DNA of 64,000 nt. It comes from Ziziphus jujuba. Its lineage: Eukaryota; Streptophyta; Magnoliopsida; Rosales; Rhamnaceae. The first letter of the stretch is position 1. Each line of letters opens with the position of its first letter. The DNA lies in assembly GCF_031755915.1 (NCBI RefSeq), contig NC_083387.1, positions 19,365,001-19,429,000 on the forward strand. Direction: 5' to 3'. The notes beneath the pieces are model-generated. The model did no database searches, was not told the DNA's origin, and saw only the letters and a program-made list of their open reading frames with translations. Position numbers and translations under genes: made by a program. Positions 57,994 through 64,000 of the stretch are shown in pieces.

Positions 57994-58959
57994 AATCATG
58001 AGACGGGTTGGTCTACTTGGAATCTATAAAATTAATGTTCATAGTCTTTATTTTATGAAGACTAGCTGCAATCAACAAAGTCTGCAAATCAAGCTGCAAG
58101 AGCAATTTATAACTGCCAGAACTGCTAGTCTACTACAATAACAACTTAACATCTGCTGTATTTTGCAACTTGTAAAGTCGATTTGTAGAGTCGGTTGTAA
58201 ACCAAGTTGAGTATACCAACCTTTGTAAACTCCAAATAGGTGTTAGTTCATTCATTCTTATGTCTTACTCCTATGGGTAAACTCCAAAGAGAGTTTGAAT
58301 CTTCAGAAAGAGCTTGAGAGAAGAGAGAGAGACTTCAGGTTGAGAGCTAGAGTTTTTTTCCTTTTTTTTTTAATTTGGAGAAACATAGCCTATGTTATTC
58401 AAATTGGTGTTTCCACAAATGCTCTAAACAAAGATTTGAGCATATTAGGTGGAATACCTCATCAAGAAGAATAAAACAAGCTCAACTAAAGTGGAATGCA
58501 CCATACACGTGGCCTAGACATGCCACCTGAAGTTTTTGTAGCAGTTCACTCGCTCATGTGCACTGTTCCACAATTGAGGATGAGTTGTGTCATTTACCAG
58601 CCCAGTTAACATTTCATCAAAAGAACCATGTAACCAATATACATCATTGACACTTCAGAGCTAAGTTAATGATCTAGTAAGAGCCACATCATCTAACATT
58701 TGTTGACATGTCATCGAACCTACAACATCAACACTAGATGTAATTTTTCAGAAATTGCAAGTTGATACCTATAATTCCTAATATTTGCAGTTTGGTCCTA
58801 AATTTTTTGCAAATTACAATTTTGCCCCAAAAATTATGGTAACCAGATTTTTACTCTAAAAGAGTCAAATAAAAGATTTTCGATCATTTCAGACACATTG
58901 GTGAACCCCGTTTTGCCAAATTCAACTATAATTTTGTCATTGCAGGTCACTGTAGGATA

Positions 58960-59650
58960 AAATGTCAATAAAGAATCATCAAAAGCTATCTTTAAGATCA
59001 CTGCTACAAACTACACATTTTACAGACTTTGGATGAAAGATCTCCTTAGTTGTAAAGATTTGTTTAATCTTTTAAAAGCCAAGGGAGCGAACCTCGATCC
59101 CAACAAAGTTGTAGAATGGAAGAAACTTAACAAGAAAATGATTAGTCATATCAGGCAATAGCTTAATTACAGTGTCTTCCATCATGTTAGGCAAGGGACA
59201 AATGCCTATGCCTTTTAGACGAAATAAGGTGATTGATAAATTTAAAGTTACGAAATGGAACTTTGTAATTTAGCATACCGGTGAATTCCACAAATTGTTA
59301 AATCAACTACTTGCTATGGGATTACAATGAGGTAACAAGTATTCCTACTTCTCAACCCTTTTGAAATAGCTGAGAGATGTTAGTAGTCTCTCAACAATTC
59401 CTCCCAAAATGGCAAGCCTACTATGTCTACAATTAGATGCCTTATTCCATGAGGCGTTTAGGAGAAAATATGTAGACATTGACCAATCACATGCACTCAT
59501 CACATAAAATCAAGGAAGACAGCGAGAAAGTAGTCGAAGCAGGAGGATAGGCATAAGCAAGAGTAGAGGCAAATCTACAAATATTAAAAAGCCAACATAC
59601 AAGTGCTTTTATTGTGGTTGGAAGGTCAAAACTACTAAAAGTTGTTGAGA
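58960..59650 (+). pseudogene. copia gag remnant
   Basis: Reads SSKAIFKITATNYTFYRLWM, then KDLLSCKDLFNLL and VEWKKLNKKMISHIRQ followed by a stop. Farther on is a partial zinc knuckle KCFYCGWKVKTTKSC, where GHVxxDC has been lost. Confidence 0.75.
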
Positions 59651-59784
59651 AAGTAGATATTCCAAATTAATCAACTGAAAAAGAACAGAGAGATTTTAGT
59701 CATTGTCATAGGGGAAATGGCATTTTTCTTCACGAATGAAGAGATATATGACTCACACATCAAGTCAAAATGTTGAGTGGGTAG

Positions 59785-60000
59785 TCGATATTACAACATC
59801 CTACCATTTCATGCCGCATAGAGATTTTTTCAAAATATACAAAGCACAAGATTGGTACTATGAAGATGGAAAATTCCTATTTTTTAAAAATTGTAGGAAC
59901 TGGTGATGTTCAAATAACAATGAACATTTGATATACAATTACTTTAAAGAATGTGCATCATGTTTCAAATGTTTCAAATGTTTAGCTTAAGCTACTATCA
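59785..60000 (+). pseudogene. copia protease remnant
   Basis: WVVDITTSYHFMPHRDFF matches W(I/V)LDSGASYHMxPxRDFF. The catalytic DSG is changed to DIT. The frame then drifts, ending near the usual LKNVHHVSN-like text around 59943-59970. Confidence 0.7.
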
Positions 60001-60129
60001 AGAATAGCCGTTGATAATGAAGGCTAAGACAACCATTTCAACACTAGAAAATGGAAAATAACGAAAGGTGCCATGGTTGTTGCTCGAAGACATATTTGCG
60101 GAACACTGTACTAGACTCATATGAACATA

Positions 60130-60420
60130 TATGCATACAACCTCAATAGTACAAAAAGTGAGGCATCTCAAAATCTGTGGCATAAGAGACTTGCTCACAT
60201 GAATGGCAAAAGATTGTCTACTATGACAAAGAAGAAGCTTATCAATGTTCCAAAGGACGTTGTGCTAATCATTGTAGTTACTTTTTGTTTGGTAAGCTAC
60301 ATAAAGTCTCATTCAATTCCTTTCTCATCAAGAAGATTAGAGTTGCTTTATTCTGATGCACTCTGATATTTGTGGTCCCATGGAGGTGGTAGGTGGCAAT
60401 AAATATTTCCCGACCTATGA
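60130..60420 (+). pseudogene. copia GAG-pre-integrase and integrase start
   Basis: ASQNLWHKRLAHMNGKRLST matches the HHCC pre-integrase domain (LWHxRLxHM). The end of the block has SSRRLELLYSDAL and then, shifted, DICGPMEVVGGNKYFPTY, the start of the integrase core with its first Asp. The rest of the integrase is deleted. Confidence 0.75.
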
Positions 60421-60504
60421 GTTGCTCAGAAAATATTTATGAGCTGGTTGAGCTTTTAACAAGAAAGATGGCACTAATAAATAAATGGTGTTCAAGCTTA
60501 TAAG

Positions 60505-60955
60505 GATAAAAGTGGAAATATGGTGAAACATAAAGCCTGTTTGGTGGTCAAATGATTTTTACATAAAAAGGGAATTGATTTTGACAAGACTTTTTAACTA
60601 GTGACAAAGATGGCTTCGATTCAAATTATTTGTGGTTTAGCAGTCAATTTTAAATTTACAGCTTTAACAAATGAATGTAAAGACAACATTTCTTCACCGT
60701 GATCTACATGAACAAATATATATGGTACAACCAGAAGGTTTTGAGGATTTAAGAAAAGGAAAAATCATTTGCAAGCTAAAAACAAGTTTGTACTATCTCA
60801 AGCAAGCACCAAAACAGTGGTGTAATAGGTTTTATACATTCATATTGAGTCAAAGATATAAGAGAACTGTAGCAGATCAATGTATTTATATTCAAAGACT
60901 TCCAAATGGGAACTTTATCGCATTATTACTATATGCAATGTTGATCCTTGGATAA
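60505..60955 (+). pseudogene. copia reverse transcriptase with the VDD motif deleted
   Basis: Weak N-terminal similarity (ACLVVKxFLHKKGIDFDKTF) is followed by MNVKTTFLHRDLHEQIYMVQ, PEGFEDLRKGK and CKLKTSLYYLKQAPKQWCNRF. The active-site segment reads LLLYAMLILG where LLLYVDDMLIxG is expected. The two Asp codons are gone by an in-frame six-base loss. Confidence 0.8.
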
Positions 60956-61379
60956 GATGCAATGTAAACTACTAAGCTGAAATACACTCTCCAAATCCTT
61001 TAATAACATAACTTAGGAATGCAAATAATTCTAGACAGGAAGAATTGAAGGTTATGGCTACTTTAAGAGAAGTATATTGAACAAGTGCGAAGGAGATTCA
61101 ACATGGATAAAGCCAAATCAATCAACATCCCACTTGCAAACCATTTTACCCCTCATCTAAAGAAATAGAGGAGATGGCTTCCAAATCTTATTCTTCAGCG
61201 ATAGAAAGTCTAACATATGCAATAGTATATACAGGCCAGATTTGACCATGTAATGGGCATAGTGAGTCAATTTCTTATCAAATCTTGGAAATAAACATTG
61301 GGAGGTAGTTACGTAGATTCTTAGGTGCCTTAAAGGTACATCAAAGGTATGTCTAAACTATGGAAGAGGTGATCCAGCT

Positions 61380-61790
61380 TTAAAAGACTATACAAATACA
61401 AATATAATTTGAGATCTTAATACTAGAAAATCTACTTTGGATTATTTCTACAGTTTTGCGGGGAGAGCTATGTCATAGCAGGCAAGATTACAGAAATTTG
61501 TCGCTTTATCTACTGCAAAAGCAAAATACATTGCCTTAATAGAAGTCAATAAGGAAATGTTATGGTTAAAGCATTTTTCTCATTAAACTAGACATCAAAC
61601 AAAAGGACTACAAATACATTATGATAGTCAAAATGTCATAGATTTGAGCAAAAATTCAATGGATCATTACCACACAAAGTATATTTATATTCACTATTAT
61701 TGAATACATAAAGTAATAGAGCAATAACTGCTAGGACTTGTGAAGATCCATATTAATGAGAATCTTGCATATATATTTTACAAAGGCTGT
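61380..61790 (+). pseudogene. copia RNase H remnant
   Basis: RKSTLDYFYSFAGRAMS, stop (W expected), QARLQKFVALSTAKAKYIAL (AEYIA expected), NKEMLWLKHF, HYDSQNVIDLSKNSMDHYHT, then VKIHINENLAYIFYKGC. Clear copia RNase H with the catalytic Glu of AEYIA replaced by Lys. Confidence 0.8.
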
Positions 61791-62620
61791 TGTTCAATAA
61801 AAGTAACAGCTACGCAGAGACCAATGGCAGAGCTAAGTTATCGGTGGGGGGCGAGGGTACATAACCCACTAAGCTTTTTATTTTATTTTTTTTTCTATTT
61901 TAGATATATATTGTTATTTTCAAAAAAATAAAAACTAGCTCTTCAAATAGATGACTAATTCCCAAGGATTTCTAAATCACAAACTAAATTTCATTTAAAA
62001 AAACTAAATTTATTCAATTAATAGATGCTAATATAACTATATATTAAAAATTAAGTTATAACTATTCTTCGTTTTTAAAACTTACTTAATAATTATTTTC
62101 GTTAGTTTTTACTATAATTTTTGGCATCAATGCATTTTAATTTTTAATCTTTAAATTTTCTAGTTTCTTATTAATTATATATATATATATATATTCCTTC
62201 AGTGGAGCTTTATCTTGACTTTTTTTTTTGGTATTTTAATATTTGATTTTTTTGGATATAAATCTTTCATTTAGCTAAAACAAATGCATCCTATAATATT
62301 ATTGTTTATATCATAATAATCCATACAAATGAAAGATTTGTATGATGTCTTAATTAAAATACCATCCAAATGTTTTTTTTCATATAAAATTATCATGAAA
62401 ATTCAATTAACAGTTTTTATTTATTTATAATGATGGGTAATTTTTTGTTTTTAAAAGCATAAATATATATTTGTCCCACAAATTCTAAGTATATGAGTAT
62501 ATGAGGTTTGCCACTAGACTAATCTTCCCAAACTCACAATTTTTTATTTATGTCATATGGCCCTCTATTAGAGACATTCCTAACACCACCCCTACAAAGA
62601 CATAGTCGGAATGGATAGGT
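61791..62620. mobile_element. Unassigned transposon-like fragment replacing the copia 3' end
   Basis: Begins around CAATGGCAGAGCTAAGTTAT and GTGGGGGGCGAGGG, a phrase resembling the CAGTGGCGGAGCTAGG...GGGGGG start seen in some plant repeats. It is AT-rich through the middle and has a C-rich mirror (CCCTCTATTAG...CACCACCCC) near 62560-62595. A family cannot be named. Confidence 0.3.
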
Positions 62621-64000
62621 GACTATCAATTTTAAAATGCAGCTGAAAAAAGAGAATTGCGAAGTTTAATCACAGTCAACAAGGTTGTCTTCAAGCTAAA
62701 AGCTGCAATTTAAGCTATAGAAGCAATCTAGAAATGCACAGAATCCTTAATAATTTTATTAAAAAATTCATAATATCCATTGAAATTTCAAAAATTTCTA
62801 TGGAAATTTTAAAATATATTTATGATTTTTTTTAAAAAAATTTTTAATAAAAAATTCATAAATATTATTAATATTTAGTAAATTATTTTATCAAATTAAC
62901 TTTAGTGATAGTTTTTTTCGTTTTAATTTTTTAATTATTTTTAAATATTTAACAATATAAGTAAAACAGAGTAACTTAAATTGAATAATTTTGATAAATT
63001 CTATTTATTGATAAAATATATATATATTTGCTATACATTTTATATAAGATGTATTTCTCAGAATTCCACAATTACAAGTTAATAGTTGATTATATAAAAA
63101 TGAAAAATAATAATATGGAAATATAATATTATATAGAATTGATATTGATAGTATCTAAATTAATAACCGTAAGCAAATAAAAGTAAAAAGATGATAGAAT
63201 CTCTTATACTAATCATTAAAGATAATTACATTTAATACAATATCTTTATAGCTGACATATTAATAATTCTATGAAAATTATCAAAGAGATATATATTTTC
63301 ATAATTATTTTTTACATTTCATATTTTAAAATGAAAATGAAAAAAGATCAATAATTTTCAATCACTAAAAAATTTTATGAGTATTAAGATGATATTTGTG
63401 GAATATAATATAATTGCAATAATTTTTTTATCTTAATTAATAAACAATTTTTATCAATATATATATATTTTGCAATATAATATCATTATCGCTTATTATA
63501 AATTTAATTAATTAAAAAAATATAATATATATTCAATTTTTTTACAATTTTTATAATCAATTTAATAATTGATTGATTAAATAAGCTAATTTTAAAGTTT
63601 GAACAAAAATTTTTATTTCTTAAACAAATTTTCATCATTTTTTGTGAATTTTTATCAATATTCATTATATTCCAATATTTCTATGAAAGTTGTCATATTT
63701 TAAAGTTTTGATACTTTTATTGATACCTAAATTTTAAGCCTTAGTTATTTCGTACTATTAGAAAGTGCATATAATTTTATTATAATATTTTAACTCAATC
63801 ATATATCAATTCATTAACACCAAAAAAAAAAAATCAAAATAATACCTTTATTCTTTTAAAGTTTTAAAATAGTCTAAAATTGAGTGTATACCATTAATTT
63901 TTTTGAAAATATGTTATTCTATTGTAGATAAATATGTAGAAAATTAAATTAAAAAAAATGCAGAAGTTATTAATTTCCTTGCATGACAAAAGTTATTGAC
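62621..64000. other. Very AT-rich DNA, no gene seen
   Basis: Almost entirely A/T with short repeats such as ATTATTT/AATAAAA-type runs. No ORF or motif worth calling up to the window edge. Confidence 0.55.

Larger units (their letters stand above)
57999..61790 (+). mobile_element. Degenerate Ty1/copia retrotransposon
   Basis: Plus-strand order: possible LTR and leader (57999-58955), gag, protease, GAG-pre-integrase, a short integrase start, reverse transcriptase, RNase H. Integrase-before-RT order marks copia. Most of the integrase is missing. Stops are frequent and key residues are lost in protease, RT and RNase H. The 3' LTR is absent; unrelated sequence starts near 61791. The leader region includes CTTGAGAGAAGAGAGAGAGA near 58310, like the end of copia LTRs, but there is no second LTR to fix limits. 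Confidence 0.85.

Overview
The window is nuclear DNA of a flowering plant, probably a woody eudicot. It is AT-rich, has many (TA)n, (CT)n and poly-A tracts, and its genes contain short exons with GT/AG introns. All three main types of plant LTR retrotransposon (Ty3/gypsy chromovirus-type, Ty3/gypsy Tat/Ogre-type, Ty1/copia) are present as decayed copies. I cannot name the species from the sequence alone.

Host genes are few. At the left edge is the last exon of SRP68 (plus strand). Next, on the minus strand, is a broken tau-class glutathione S-transferase whose N-terminal half is replaced by a piece of retroelement RNase H. Around 3.2-5.8 kb lies an unrecognised plus-strand gene with a glycine/RGG-rich tail and a probable frame break. 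The one clearly intact gene is a 15-exon nucleotide-sugar transporter of the CMP-sialic-acid-transporter-like family (53169 down to 47060, minus strand). Its exons join in phase into 353 codons plus a stop. Upstream of it, in divergent orientation, is a small hydrophobic ORF pair of unknown function.

The rest is layered mobile DNA. 8.29-9.62 kb is a foldback element. 9.98-15.24 kb is a degenerate Ty3/gypsy element whose gag is split by a solo LTR (10887-12031) flanked by a 5-bp duplication. A second solo LTR of the same family sits at 56876-57993 with its own 5-bp duplication. 19.58-25.22 kb is a large inverted-repeat element whose centre is an array of about 17 imperfect hairpins at roughly 225-bp spacing. 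A single unit of this array has a near-identical copy at 2914-3131, lying between two 80-bp direct repeats. 27.8-31.08 kb is a large LTR-like block inserted in a reverse-oriented Tat/Ogre-type element (31.08-35.60 kb). 44.16-45.58 kb is a second kind of foldback element with 61-bp subrepeats in its arms. 54.4-55.9 kb is a tandem array carrying repeated tRNA-B-box-like motifs. 58.0-61.8 kb is a dead copia element. Two dispersed SINE-like copies lie near 27.0 and 41.2 kb.

The most unusual structure is the hairpin array with its foldback arms, together with its transposed single unit. The GST/RNase H chimera and the pair of solo LTRs with intact target duplications are also worth attention. Boundaries of genes and exons come from reading splice signals and codon phase; all family names come from recognised motifs, not from database searches.
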